This document shows, piece by piece, positions 8,753-17,360 of a stretch of DNA of 64,000 nt. A program made the translations under genes and the position numbers. Each line of letters starts with the position of its first letter. Positions within the stretch are counted from its first letter, which is position 1. The DNA is taken from contig NZ_JACHIH010000018.1 in assembly GCF_014203125.1 (NCBI RefSeq), positions 33,352 through 97,351 on the forward strand, written 5' to 3'. Under the pieces are notes generated by a model. The model saw only the letters and a program-made list of their open reading frames with translations, was not told the origin of the DNA and made no database searches. Origin of the DNA: Rhodopseudomonas rhenobacensis. GTDB taxonomy: Bacteria; Pseudomonadota; Alphaproteobacteria; Rhizobiales; Xanthobacteraceae.

Positions 8753-9925
8753 ATGACGCGCGGAGTTTGTTTGTATCTCGTCGGCTCCTTCGTCCTCGTT
8801 GCGATGGCTGGTTGCGGTCGGTATCAAGCCGAACGCGAGCCCTGGCGCGCCGAGGCCGAGATCGCTTGCCTGAAATCCGGCGCGGTGAAGGAGACCCAGG
8901 ATCTGGTGCGGATCGATCCGATCTCCGGTCCCGGGGTCTGCGGCGCCGAGTTTCCGCTGAAGGTCGCAGCGTTGGGCGAAAGCGCCAGTCTCGGCTTTGC
9001 CGACGACCTGCGGCCGCCCGGCGCGATCGGCGGCAACCAGCCGCGCTGGCCGGTCAACCCGCAGCGCTCCTCGCAAAGCGCCTATCCGGTGACCCGGGCG
9101 CCGCAATCGCAATCCCCATCCGCCGCCGGACCGATGACGCTGAACCCGCCCGGCGTCGCGCAGCCGGCCGAAGACATCGAGCTGCCGCCCGAGGGCGCCG
9201 CGCAGCGCATGGAACCGGCACGTTATCGCCCGGCGGCGGCCGCAGGCGGCGGCTATTCGGCCGATCGCGGCGCTGCCCAAGGTTTGCCACAAGATTATTC
9301 GCAGCCGCGGCTCGGTCCCGGACCGGACAATAATGTCACCGGCGCGGTCGGTCCGGTGGCGGTGAAGCCGGTGGCGACGCTGGCCTGTCCGATCGTCTCG
9401 GCGCTCGACAAATGGCTGGCGGATGCGGTGCAGCCCGCGGCGGTGCGCTGGTTCGGCGTCCGCGTCGTCGAGATCAAGCAGATCTCCGCCTATTCCTGCC
9501 GCGGCATGAACGGCAATTCGCGCGCGCATATTTCCGAACACGCTTTCGGCAACGCGCTCGACATCGCCGCCTTTACGCTCGCCGACGGCCGGCGGATTTC
9601 AGTCAAGGACGGCTGGAAGGGACTTCCGGAAGAGCAGGGCTTCCTGCGCGACGTGCAAGGCTCGGCCTGTCAGGTGTTCAACACCGTGCTGGCGCCGGGC
9701 TCCAACGTGTTCCACTACGATCACATCCACGTCGATCTGATGCGCCGCTCGAGCCGCCGTATCATCTGCCAGCCGGCCGCGGTGTCCGGCGAAGAGGTCG
9801 CGGCGCGGGCCCAGCAGCGCAACCCCTATGCGTCGAGTTCGCCTTCAACCACAGGGTCTTTGGGCGCTCACAAGGTGCCGCCGCGGCACAAGCCGGCCAG
9901 CGACGACGATTACGAAGACGAGTAG
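8753..9925 (+). CDS. Extensin-like family lipoprotein
   Basis: A 390-residue protein. ATG 8753 starts a lipoprotein signal with lipobox LVAMAGC, Cys21 being the expected lipidated residue; a TTG at 8735 would only lengthen the leader. A long Pro/Gln/Ala-rich linker (about residues 90-205) leads to a C-terminal extensin-like domain with HISEHAFGNALDIAAF and FHYDHIHVDLM, whose conserved His and Asp residues resemble the metal site of D-Ala-D-Ala carboxypeptidase-like folds. A role in the cell envelope is inferred from lipidation and the domain; substrate unknown. Its 3' end overlaps the convergent tetR gene by 16 bp. Confidence 0.85.
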   Translation: MTRGVCLYLVGSFVLVAMAGCGRYQAEREPWRAEAEIACLKSGAVKETQDLVRIDPISGPGVCGAEFPLKVAALGESASLGFADDLRPPGAIGGNQPRWPVNPQRSSQSAYPVTRAPQSQSPSAAGPMTLNPPGVAQPAEDIELPPEGAAQRMEPARYRPAAAAGGGYSADRGAAQGLPQDYSQPRLGPGPDNNVTGAVGPVAVKPVATLACPIVSALDKWLADAVQPAAVRWFGVRVVEIKQISAYSCRGMNGNSRAHISEHAFGNALDIAAFTLADGRRISVKDGWKGLPEEQGFLRDVQGSACQVFNTVLAPGSNVFHYDHIHVDLMRRSSRRIICQPAAVSGEEVAARAQQRNPYASSSPSTTGSLGAHKVPPRHKPASDDDYEDE

Positions 9926-10626
9926 TCGTCGCGCTTGACCTGATAGGTGGCGAGAAACATCCGGATCGCGCTGTCGACGACCCGCGCGATCTCCTCGGCA
10001 GAGGGGGACGGCTTGGCGTTAAAAAGAAACGGCATGAACAAGGTGGCCTGGCAGCACTTCATGAATTGCGATGCCGCCAGGTGGAAGTCGTCGATGGCCA
10101 GCTCGCCGAGGCCGGCGCGCTGCTCGAGATAGTTCGCCAACCGATCGATCACCCGAGCGATCACATTGTGGTAGTAGCGCTGCCCGACCTCCGGCATGCG
10201 CTCGGCGATGGCCATCACCGTGCGGATCGATGAACCGCCGCCCGGTCGGCACAACAACTGAATATAGGCCATTCCGAAATCCCGCAGCGTCGAGGGGGTG
10301 TCGCGGGCGACATCGAAGTTGAACGCGATCTTGGACTGTTCGAGCACTTCACGGGCGACGATGGCTTCGAACAACGCGCTCTTGTCGGTGAAATAGACAT
10401 AGAGCGTGCCCTTCGACACCCCGGCTGCCCGCGCGATCTCTCCCATGCTGGCGCCGTCGAAGCCGAGCTCGAGAAACACCGCGCGCGCGCCGTCGAGAAT
10501 CTGCCGGCGTTTGGCGCTGTCGTCTTCACCGGGAGAGCCGGCGTGCGAGCTGGAAACTGCCACCATGGTTGGTTTGTCCGCTGAGACGGCCTTCTGAACG
10601 ATTTCGAAGGGGGATTTCCTTACCAT
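9910..10626 (-). CDS. TetR/AcrR-family repressor of the adjacent efflux pair
   Basis: A regulator of about 238 residues with the TetR helix-turn-helix near the N-terminus: RRQILDGARAVFLELGFDGA, then MGEIARAAGVSKGTLYVYF, followed by a helical ligand-binding domain with several bulky hydrophobic stretches. It is divergent from an HlyD-MFS efflux operon, and a 21 bp inverted repeat lies between them, so it is most likely their drug-responsive repressor. The start is uncertain: ATG 10626 puts the operator just upstream, ATG 10566 would give a more typical 218-residue TetR, and neither has a strong Shine-Dalgarno sequence. Confidence 0.88.
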   Translation of the reverse strand: MVRKSPFEIVQKAVSADKPTMVAVSSSHAGSPGEDDSAKRRQILDGARAVFLELGFDGASMGEIARAAGVSKGTLYVYFTDKSALFEAIVAREVLEQSKIAFNFDVARDTPSTLRDFGMAYIQLLCRPGGGSSIRTVMAIAERMPEVGQRYYHNVIARVIDRLANYLEQRAGLGELAIDDFHLAASQFMKCCQATLFMPFLFNAKPSPSAEEIARVVDSAIRMFLATYQVKRDDYSSS

Positions 10627-10644
10627 CGAGAATAAGAATCTACG

Positions 10645-10665
10645 TTGACCGAACCGTTCGGTCAA
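10645..10665. promoter_or_regulatory. Predicted TetR operator, 21 bp inverted repeat
   Basis: Half-site TTGACCGAAC, one central C, then its exact inverse GTTCGGTCAA. It lies between the divergent tetR (start 10626) and hlyD-type (start 10731) genes, the expected position for a shared operator of an autoregulated TetR locus. Confidence 0.85.
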
Positions 10666-10730
10666 TGGTAATTTGCTTCGTGCAGGGGCGGTTGCGTCCG
10701 CCTCCATCAAAATTGCCCAAGGAGCCTGCG

Positions 10731-11954
10731 ATGGCCGGAAGCCAGACTGCCCGCATTCTGCCGGTCGACACCGATGCCGACGGCGTGCCGGCGCGCGTCG
10801 CAGCGCCTGCCCACGATCCGCTTCGCCCGCAGCCGGAGCAGACGGCGTCGCCGCGCGCCGAAGCGCCGCTGCAGGAGCCGACCGAGGCGGTGGCCGAGGT
10901 CGCGCCGCGCCCGGCGTCCGGCAAGTCCAACAAGCGCAAGCTGATCGGGCTCGGCGTCGCGGCCTTGCTGGCGCTGGCCGCGATCTATTTCGGCGTCAAC
11001 TACATGCTGGTCGGCCGCTTCATGGTCGGCACCGATGACGCCTATGTGCGGGCCAACAACACCACGCTGGGCGCCCGGGTGTCGGGTCATCTCGCCGCGA
11101 TCCTGCCCGGCGACAACGTTCAGGTCCGCGCAGGCGACGTCGTGTTCCGGATCGACGACGGCGATTATCGGATCGCGGTGGATTCGGCGCGCGCCAAGAT
11201 CGCGACGCAACAGGCGACCATCGAGCGGATCGGCCGCCAGGTCATTGCGCAGCAAAGCGCCGTGGAGCAGGCCAAGGCGCAGCTCGCCTCTGCCGACGCC
11301 GCGTCGAAGCGCGCCGGCCTCGATTTCGATCGCCAGCAGGCGCTCAGCACCAAGGGTTTTGCGTCGCGCGCCACGTTCGAAGTGTCGCAGGCCGGCCGCG
11401 ACCAGGGCGCTGCGGCGGTGCAGGCGGCGCAGGCGGCTTATGCGGCGGCCAGCGACAATGTCGAAGTCACCAAGGCGCAGCAGCTCGAGGCCCGCGCGCA
11501 ACTGGTGGAGTTGCAGTCCGCGCTGGCCAAGGCGCAGCGCGATCTCGATTTCACCATCGTGCGCGCCCCGGTCGACGGCATCTTCTCCAATCGCTTGGTC
11601 AACACTGGCGACTTCATCCAGGCCGGGCAGCGGCTCGGCAATGTGGTGCCGCTCGACGACGTCTATATCGACGCCAACTTCAAGGAGACCCAGCTGCGCC
11701 GGCTGAAGCCCGGCCAGAAGGTCGAGATCTCGGTCGACGCCTTCAGCAACCGGCACATCGAAGGCACGCTGGACAGCCTGTCGCCGGCGGCCGGCGCGGT
11801 GTTCACGCTGCTGCCGCCCGACAACGCCACCGGCAATTTCACCAAGATCGTGCAGCGCGTGCCGGTGCGGGTGAAGGTGCCGGCCGAGGTGGCGCGGGAG
11901 AACATGCTGCGCGCCGGCATGTCGGTCTACGTCACCGTCAACACCAAGGACTAA
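10731..11954 (+). CDS. HlyD/EmrA-type membrane fusion protein
   Basis: A 407-residue periplasmic adaptor. A Pro/Ala-rich cytoplasmic N-terminus of about 60 residues precedes one membrane helix (LIGLGVAALLALAAIYFGVNY), then the lipoyl half-motif TDDAYVRANNTTLGARVSGHL, a long alpha-helical hairpin (about residues 150-270) and the second lipoyl half IVRAPVDGIFSNRLVNTGDF. AAGGAG sits 6 bases upstream of ATG 10731. It links the inner-membrane pump encoded next to an outer-membrane channel, which is not encoded here. It would be controlled by the divergent tetR through the 10645-10665 operator. Confidence 0.93.
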   Translation: MAGSQTARILPVDTDADGVPARVAAPAHDPLRPQPEQTASPRAEAPLQEPTEAVAEVAPRPASGKSNKRKLIGLGVAALLALAAIYFGVNYMLVGRFMVGTDDAYVRANNTTLGARVSGHLAAILPGDNVQVRAGDVVFRIDDGDYRIAVDSARAKIATQQATIERIGRQVIAQQSAVEQAKAQLASADAASKRAGLDFDRQQALSTKGFASRATFEVSQAGRDQGAAAVQAAQAAYAAASDNVEVTKAQQLEARAQLVELQSALAKAQRDLDFTIVRAPVDGIFSNRLVNTGDFIQAGQRLGNVVPLDDVYIDANFKETQLRRLKPGQKVEISVDAFSNRHIEGTLDSLSPAAGAVFTLLPPDNATGNFTKIVQRVPVRVKVPAEVARENMLRAGMSVYVTVNTKD

Positions 11955-12000
11955 CAGCGTCGGCGCAGCTTAAAGCGCCATCATCAACCCGGACTGCTTC

Positions 12001-13596
12001 ATGTCGGATACCACCGCATCCCCGGCCGCCGCCGGCGCGCCGCCGGCCCCGCCGGTGGCGTCGGATCACATCGCGCCGATGCGGCTGTTGGCGTTTCTGA
12101 TCATGGTGTTCGGGATGTTCATGGCGATCCTGGACATCCAGATCGTCTCGGCGTCGCTGTCGGACATCCAGGCCGGCTTGTCGGCGAGCTCCAGCGAAAT
12201 CTCCTGGGTGCAGACCGCCTATCTGATCGCCGAAGTGATCGCGATTCCGCTGTCTGGATTCCTGTCGCGCGCGCTCGGCACCCGCTATCTGTTCGCGATC
12301 TCGGCGGCGGGCTTCACCGGCGCCAGCCTGATGTGCGGCTTCACCTCGTCGATCGAGCAGATGATCCTGTGGCGGGCGATCCAAGGCTTCGTCGGCGCCG
12401 GCATGATCCCGACCGTGTTCGCCTCCGCCTACACGGTGTTTCCGCGCAGCAAGTTTCACATCGTCGGTCCGATCATCGGGCTGGTGGCGACGCTGGCGCC
12501 CACCGTGGGGCCGACCATCGGCGGCTACATCACCGACCTGATGTCGTGGCACTGGCTGTTCTTCATCAACGTCGTGCCCGGCATCGGCATCACTATCGGC
12601 GTATTGCTGCTGGTCGATTTCGACGAGCCGCATTTCGCATTGCTCGACCACTTCGACTGGTGGGGGCTCGCCTTCATGGGAGGTTTCCTCGGCTCGCTGG
12701 AATACGTGCTGGAGGAGGGGCCGCGCAACGACTGGTTCCACGACGATTCGATCGCGATCTTCGCGGTGGTTTGCGTGCTGTCGGCGGTGGCGTTCTTCTG
12801 GCGGGTGCTGACCGCGCACGAGCCGATCGTCGACATCAGAACTTTCGCCAACCGCAATTTCGGCCTCGGCTGCATGTTCGCCTTCGTGGTCGGCATCGGG
12901 CTGTACGGCCTGACCTATCTGTATCCGCGCTATCTCGCCGAAGTGCGCGGCTACAGCGCGCTGATGATCGGCGAGACCATGTTCGTCTCCGGCGTTGCGA
13001 TGTTCCTGTCGGCGCCGATCGTCGGCCGGCTGATGCAGAAGGTCGACATGCGGCTGATGATCGCCGCCGGCATGCTGCTGTTCGCGTTCGGCACCTGGCA
13101 GATGACCTGGATGACGCGGGATTACGACTTCTACGAATTGCTGTGGCCGCAGATCTGCCGCGGCGTCGGCATGATGCTGGCGATGGTGCCGGTCAACACC
13201 GTGGCGCTCGGCACGCTGGCGCCGGCGCGGCTGAAGAACGCCTCCGGGCTGTTCAATCTGATGCGCAATCTCGGCGGCGCGGTCGGGCTGGCCGCGCTCA
13301 ACACCGCGCTCGACGACCGTACCGATTTCCACATCTCGCGGCTGCACGACAAGGTGACCTGGGGCAACGCCCAGGCGGTCGATCTGCTCCACACCTTCAC
13401 CCAGCGCTTCCAGGGCCTCGGCGACGCGTCATTGATGGCGATGAAGCAGCTCAACCAGATCGTGCACCGCCAGGCGGTGGTGATGAGCTTTGCGGATTCG
13501 TTCCTGCTGATGACGGTGATGTATATCGGGCTCAGCACGCTTGTGGTGCTGTTGGCCAAGCCCGGCAACCCGATGGGCGCGCCGGACGCGCATTGA
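12001..13596 (+). CDS. DHA2-family MFS multidrug transporter (EmrB-like)
   Basis: A 531-residue proton-driven exporter with the 14-helix DHA2 pattern. The typical first-helix signature FGMFMAILDIQIVSASLSDI and the loop motif LSGFLSRALGTRYLF are present, followed by helix 5 antiporter-type sequence LVATLAPTVGPTIGGYITD. It follows the adaptor gene by 46 bp and should form the inner-membrane part of a tripartite EmrAB-type pump. Hydrophobic drugs, uncouplers or acids are usual substrates; none can be specified. A palindromic repeat follows within 30 bp of the stop. Confidence 0.93.
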   Translation: MSDTTASPAAAGAPPAPPVASDHIAPMRLLAFLIMVFGMFMAILDIQIVSASLSDIQAGLSASSSEISWVQTAYLIAEVIAIPLSGFLSRALGTRYLFAISAAGFTGASLMCGFTSSIEQMILWRAIQGFVGAGMIPTVFASAYTVFPRSKFHIVGPIIGLVATLAPTVGPTIGGYITDLMSWHWLFFINVVPGIGITIGVLLLVDFDEPHFALLDHFDWWGLAFMGGFLGSLEYVLEEGPRNDWFHDDSIAIFAVVCVLSAVAFFWRVLTAHEPIVDIRTFANRNFGLGCMFAFVVGIGLYGLTYLYPRYLAEVRGYSALMIGETMFVSGVAMFLSAPIVGRLMQKVDMRLMIAAGMLLFAFGTWQMTWMTRDYDFYELLWPQICRGVGMMLAMVPVNTVALGTLAPARLKNASGLFNLMRNLGGAVGLAALNTALDDRTDFHISRLHDKVTWGNAQAVDLLHTFTQRFQGLGDASLMAMKQLNQIVHRQAVVMSFADSFLLMTVMYIGLSTLVVLLAKPGNPMGAPDAH

Positions 13597-13625
13597 GATC
13601 ACGTCAGCCGCCATCATTAATCGCC

Positions 13626-13740
13626 GTCATTCCGGGGCGCGAGAGCGAAGCTCGCGCGAACCCGGAATCTCGCTCCAGATGCTGGCCGCGCAGCGAGATT
13701 CCGGGTTCGCTTGGCCTGCGGCCTCGCGCCCCGGAATGAC
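13626..13740. repeat. GTCATTCCGG inverted-pair repeat
   Basis: About 115 bp, opening GTCATTCCGGGGCGCGAGAG and closing GCGCCCCGGAATGAC, with an inner pair CCCGGAATCTCG/GAGATTCCGGG. Same family as the inner element of the tandem array at 7456-8335. It sits between the convergent MFS and cupin genes. Confidence 0.88.
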
Positions 13741-13772
13741 GGCGGTGGTTGTTGCAGTGAGGCGACGCTGAA

Positions 13773-14273
13773 TTACGCCTCCGCGCCGATGAACTCCGCG
13801 ATCGTCTTGTTCTGGCGCAGCGTCGCCAGTTCGTCGGAGCGCGGCAGTTGCGGCCGGTCGCGGTCGGCGTTGACCAGGCAGAGGAAGCCCAGGATCTCGC
13901 CGGCATTGGCGCGGAACTGATGCCAGGTCATCGGCGGGATGAACACCAGGTCGCCCACCGCGACGTCACTGATCACCTCGCCGACCAGGCATTGGCCGCG
14001 GCCGCGATGGATCATGGTGGCGTGGACGTGGTGATGCCGCTCCAGCGTCGAATAACCGCCCGCGGCGACTTCGAAATAGCGCCACTCGCAGCCGAGCCGC
14101 GGATCCGAAAACAGCACCTGACGCGTCACCGAACGGAACGGCGCCGCGTCGTCCTGCTTGTAGGCCATCAACTCGACGTCTTGCCATCGGCCGGGGCCGG
14201 CCGCGGCGCGCACGCCAGGTTGTTCTGACTGTCGTTCGGTTTCGCCGTACGTCGTCGTTCTATCGTTGACCAT
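13773..14273 (-). CDS. Cupin protein, probable 1-methylthio-D-xylulose 5-phosphate methylsulfurylase
   Basis: A 166-residue cupin. Motif 1 is GGYSTLERHHHVHATMIHRG and motif 2 is GDLVFIPPMTWHQF, supplying clustered metal-binding histidines. Its gene overlaps the end of the RuBisCO-like protein gene by 14 bp on the same strand, so the two are translationally coupled. In Rhodospirillum rubrum a RuBisCO-like protein and a cupin act in succession in the methylthioadenosine-isoprenoid shunt, the cupin releasing methanethiol to give deoxyxylulose 5-phosphate. The function here is inferred from that pairing. ATG 14273 is preferred over TTG 14294. Confidence 0.72.
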   Translation of the reverse strand: MVNDRTTTYGETERQSEQPGVRAAAGPGRWQDVELMAYKQDDAAPFRSVTRQVLFSDPRLGCEWRYFEVAAGGYSTLERHHHVHATMIHRGRGQCLVGEVISDVAVGDLVFIPPMTWHQFRANAGEILGFLCLVNADRDRPQLPRSDELATLRQNKTIAEFIGAEA

Positions 14274-15366
14274 GGCTGGCAACCCTATCGACAAATCGTG
14301 ACGCTTGTTCGGTCAACTGCTCCCGCGCGGCCAGCAGGCTGCCACCGATCAGCAGCATCACGTCCTGTCCGTAGAACTGCAGCAACTCATTGACGCGATG
14401 CAGCATGATGCCCCCCGCGGGCACCGGCATGCAAGCATTCAGTTGGTCCCAGGGATCGCGCGACGCCGCAGCCAGCGCGCGGCAGGTGTCGGTCGAATAA
14501 GCAAAGCGGCCGCCGTAGTTCGGAAACACCGTGGCGTCGGCGCCGAGCAGTCGGAACAGCCTGCCGAGCAGCAGCGGCGGAGCAATTTTGACCGCACCCG
14601 CCATCGCCGGATGCGCCACGACAACGAGACCCGCGGCCTCCTTCACAATCGCGTGGAAGTTCGAAAGCCCGACGATCATCGGCGCCACCAGCAGCGCGCC
14701 GATGCCTTCCTCGCGGATGATGCTGAGCTGCCGCCGCATGTCGTCGAGCGTGCCGGAAATATTGGGCGCATAGAGCGTACGACCGCCGCTCGCCGCATTG
14801 GCCTCGCGCACCGCTTGGCCGACCGCCACGGCGCGCGCCGCGAATGGGCTGAAGGCCTGGTCGGCGAGGCCGTGATCGTCCTTGATCAGATCGACGCCGC
14901 CCCGCGCCAGTTGCTCGGCGATGCCGGCCAGCGCCGCGGGCGACAGCCCCTGCGGCTTCAGCGCCGAGGCGGTGAGGGCGCGCTGCGATGCGCCGGTCAG
15001 CGCCCGGATCCCCGCGAGGCCGACCCGCGGCCCGCCGAACGCCGCGAGGTAGCTGTCCGGCAATGCGACGTCGGCGAGCGCGACGTCGTCCTGGATCGCG
15101 CTGTTGCCGAACAGCATGTTGAGCAATTGGCCGGGCTCGGCAGGCGCGGTTGCCGCCGCAAGGCCGACGCGCACCGCATAGCGGCCGGGTTGCAACTCGA
15201 CGATGTCCTCGACCCGGCCGACGATTGTATCGAGAATGGCCGGATCGCCGATCGCCTCCAGCGGGCATTCGACGCTCTGCTCGATGGCGAGCCCCTGCGC
15301 GCGCTGCTCGATGCGGTCGGCGTCGCTGGCGATGTGATAGGTGGCGATGATGCGCGGCTCGGTCAT
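14260..15366 (-). CDS. RuBisCO-like protein (form IV), probable 5-methylthioribulose-1-phosphate isomerase
   Basis: A 368-residue RuBisCO homologue. The loop corresponding to the catalytic Lys175 region reads TASALKPQGLSP and the carbamate-site region reads GGVDLIKDDHGL, with His replacing the Glu found in carboxylating RuBisCO (KDDE). The C-terminal phosphate-binding part is visible (ADATVFPNYGGRFAYS, MLLIGGSLLAAR). These features fit the Deep-Ykr type of RuBisCO-like protein known in R. rubrum and R. palustris, which isomerises 5-methylthioribulose 1-phosphate rather than fixing CO2. The downstream overlapping cupin supports the assignment. The earlier pathway genes mtnP and mtnA are not in the window. 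Confidence 0.85.
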   Translation of the reverse strand: MTEPRIIATYHIASDADRIEQRAQGLAIEQSVECPLEAIGDPAILDTIVGRVEDIVELQPGRYAVRVGLAAATAPAEPGQLLNMLFGNSAIQDDVALADVALPDSYLAAFGGPRVGLAGIRALTGASQRALTASALKPQGLSPAALAGIAEQLARGGVDLIKDDHGLADQAFSPFAARAVAVGQAVREANAASGGRTLYAPNISGTLDDMRRQLSIIREEGIGALLVAPMIVGLSNFHAIVKEAAGLVVVAHPAMAGAVKIAPPLLLGRLFRLLGADATVFPNYGGRFAYSTDTCRALAAASRDPWDQLNACMPVPAGGIMLHRVNELLQFYGQDVMLLIGGSLLAAREQLTEQASRFVDRVASHGQR

Positions 15367-15436
15367 CCGGCTTGCTTTCGCAGGGCACGAACTGGCGAGG
15401 GGCCCGGCGTGTTGCGCCGAACCCCTCGTTCGTAAG

Positions 15437-15863
15437 TATCAGCCGGCCTGTAAGCCGGGTTCTGGAGGGCACCGCCCGCTTGCACGAGCGATACGCGACG
15501 GCCATTCCTCTGGGACAACGTTTGCACGCTGCCTCTAGCAACCTACCCGGACGGCGAGCTTGACATCGCCCTGCGGAGTTATCGCCCGAAAGCGAACTGT
15601 CCGCGATGCCGTCCCTATTCGGTTTTGCTCCCGGTGGGGTTTACCCTGCCGTTTCCGTTGCCGGAAACGCGGTGCGCTCTTACCGCACCTTTTCACCCTT
15701 ACCCGGCTTCGTCCTTGCGGACTTCGCCGGGCGGTTCGTTCTCTGTGGCACTTTCCCTGGGGTCGCCCCCGCCGGACGTTATCCGGCACCGTATGTCGAT
15801 GGAGCCCGGACTTTCCTCCCTCGCAGCCTTTCGACCGTAGCGAGAGCGGCCGTCCGGCCGACT
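15437..15863 (-). ncRNA. rnpB: RNase P RNA, bacterial type A
   Basis: Read on the minus strand, the RNA begins just before the universally conserved GAGGAAAGTCCGGGCTCC (about 15804-15824) and ends with CAGAACCCGGCTTACAGG near 15445-15467, the two halves that pair in the P4 core. Its length of roughly 427 nt and the run of GC-rich helices fit type A RNase P RNA, the catalytic subunit that trims tRNA 5' leaders. The exact ends are approximate within about 10 nt. Open frames crossing this block are not genes. Confidence 0.95.
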
Positions 15864-15910
15864 GACGCGAGAAGCCATGCGGGCTTCGCGCCGCCGCGTC
15901 AAGGCTGCCG

Positions 15911-16696
15911 TTACAGCTGCCTGGCGGCGACCGTGGGCGCCTCGCGGCGGCGGTCGAGCAGCTTCTGCAGCGTTGCCAGAGTCGAGGCGTCGGCCATGCC
16001 GTCGACCCGCTGTGGGCGGAAGTGCCGCTGGAACGCGGTCACCACCTCGGCGGTGGCGGGGTCGTAGCGGCCGTTCGGCGTCAGGCCGTAGCCGTAGTCG
16101 GCCAGCGCCCGCTGCAGCGCCATCACCTCGTCGCCGTCGGTGCCGAGCTTCAGCGCGTCGCTGCGCACGATCGGCGCCGGCGGCACCCAATGCCCGACCC
16201 CGGAATCCGACAGCGACTGCCAGGGGAATTTCTCGCCGGGATCCTTCTTGCGCGACGGCGCCACGTCGGAATGCGCCAGCACCCGGTGGCCCTGCACGCC
16301 GCGCCGGATGATGATGCCGCGGCATAGCGCAATCGTCGCTGCGACCTGGCGCAGCGGAAAATCCGGATAGCCCCAGTCGTGGCCGCGGTTGACGATTTCG
16401 ATGCCGATCGAGCAGGAGTTGATGTCTTCCTCGCCGGCCCACGAGGCGACGCCGGCGTGCCAGGCGCGCCGCGCTTCCGGCACGCATTGGATGATCCTGC
16501 CGTCTTCCAGCACCACGTAATGCGCCGACACCTCGGTGCCGGCCTGGCACAGCCGCGCCAGCGCGCCTTCGACATCGGGCATCCCGGTGTAGTGCAGCAC
16601 GATCATGTCGGGCAGTCGGGCCTTGTTCCGCTCGCCATGATTGGGCGACGGAATCACGTCGGAGACGACGGATGAATCCGGGGTAAAGGTCTTCAT
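15911..16696 (-). CDS. N-acetylmuramoyl-L-alanine amidase with peptidoglycan-binding domain (AmiD-like)
   Basis: A 261-residue protein with an N-terminal Amidase_2 domain (MIVLHYTGM, AHYVVLEDGRIIQCVPEARR, IGIEIVNRG, VLAHSDVAPSRKKDPG) containing the zinc-ligand histidines, and a C-terminal PG_binding_1 repeat (LGTDGDEVMALQRALADYG). No convincing signal peptide is present from ATG 16696, so a cytoplasmic or unusual export route must be considered, as for AmpD-type enzymes that cleave recycled anhydromuropeptides. A longer frame to 16777 adds an Arg-rich leader without homology. It is divergent from the dcw cluster and ends 48 bp from rnpB. Confidence 0.88.
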   Translation of the reverse strand: MKTFTPDSSVVSDVIPSPNHGERNKARLPDMIVLHYTGMPDVEGALARLCQAGTEVSAHYVVLEDGRIIQCVPEARRAWHAGVASWAGEEDINSCSIGIEIVNRGHDWGYPDFPLRQVAATIALCRGIIIRRGVQGHRVLAHSDVAPSRKKDPGEKFPWQSLSDSGVGHWVPPAPIVRSDALKLGTDGDEVMALQRALADYGYGLTPNGRYDPATAEVVTAFQRHFRPQRVDGMADASTLATLQKLLDRRREAPTVAARQL

Positions 16697-17360
16697 CTCA
16701 GCGACGCCCTTGGGGACGGGGAGGGACCGTCGACGCTTCGGATCTGGTCGTGCAACTGCAAACGGAGCTGAGAGCATGGGACAACCTAATCCAGGCAGGA
16801 GGACGGCAGCGATGCCCTGCAGCCCACCGGCTGCTCGCGCCTACTATCCGGAGCCGGGAGTCGCGGTGCAACGGTTGCGTGACAGGATGATGCCATTTTC
16901 TGTGGAGTGTGGACGCTCTGCACCACTCGCATACCGTTCCGCGTCGACGGCAAGTCTGACGGGGACGCCAAACGCCCGCCTCGGCAGCTTCAATCCGATC
17001 GGTCCCGTCAACGGTTTCTTAACGCTAAGTGACGTTACTCAATGCTGAAGAGCCGAGCCCGGTGGGGTCGGCCGAGGCCCTTTTGACGCCCGAGCCATGG
17101 TCACCGATGCAATTCCATGCGGCGCGCCGGGTTTGCCTGCACGTCGCCCGGGCCTCGGGATCGATGCGCGCGCGCGATTGGTCGGTCGCGCGACCTTGCC
17201 AGCGGCCGCGGGGACGGCGGCAAGGCATGGATCAAGGCTTGGAAATCACGGGTGGAATGGGCTGGTTGATGTCGGATTGGGGCAGCCGCCGCGGACGCGG
17301 CATCACGCAATGGCCGGGGCGACCCGGATTGCGGCCCCACGCGGCTGCAGGGCCGCGCCG
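16697..17360. other. Long divergent region upstream of rsmH; no mraZ seen
   Basis: 664 bp separate the amidase from rsmH. In many bacteria mraZ occupies this place. No frame here encodes the MraZ fold. An upstream extension of the rsmH frame to 17097 lacks homology and is probably untranslated leader. A T/A-richer segment GGTTTCTTAACGCTAAGTG near 17011-17029 is the best promoter-like stretch, which would imply a leader of over 300 nt. Confidence 0.5.

Noticed and set aside
11938..13392. 484-codon minus-strand frame opposite the MFS transporter
   Set aside because: Arg/His/Gln-rich translation without any domain; the plus strand encodes a clear DHA2 transporter.
15441..15865. Several open frames of 60-153 codons
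   Set aside because: They lie across the RNase P RNA, whose conserved core sequences explain the region.
17097..17360. N-terminal extension of RsmH, or a cryptic mraZ
   Set aside because: The extension is low-complexity and unlike either RsmH N-termini or the MraZ fold; rsmH starts normally at 17361.
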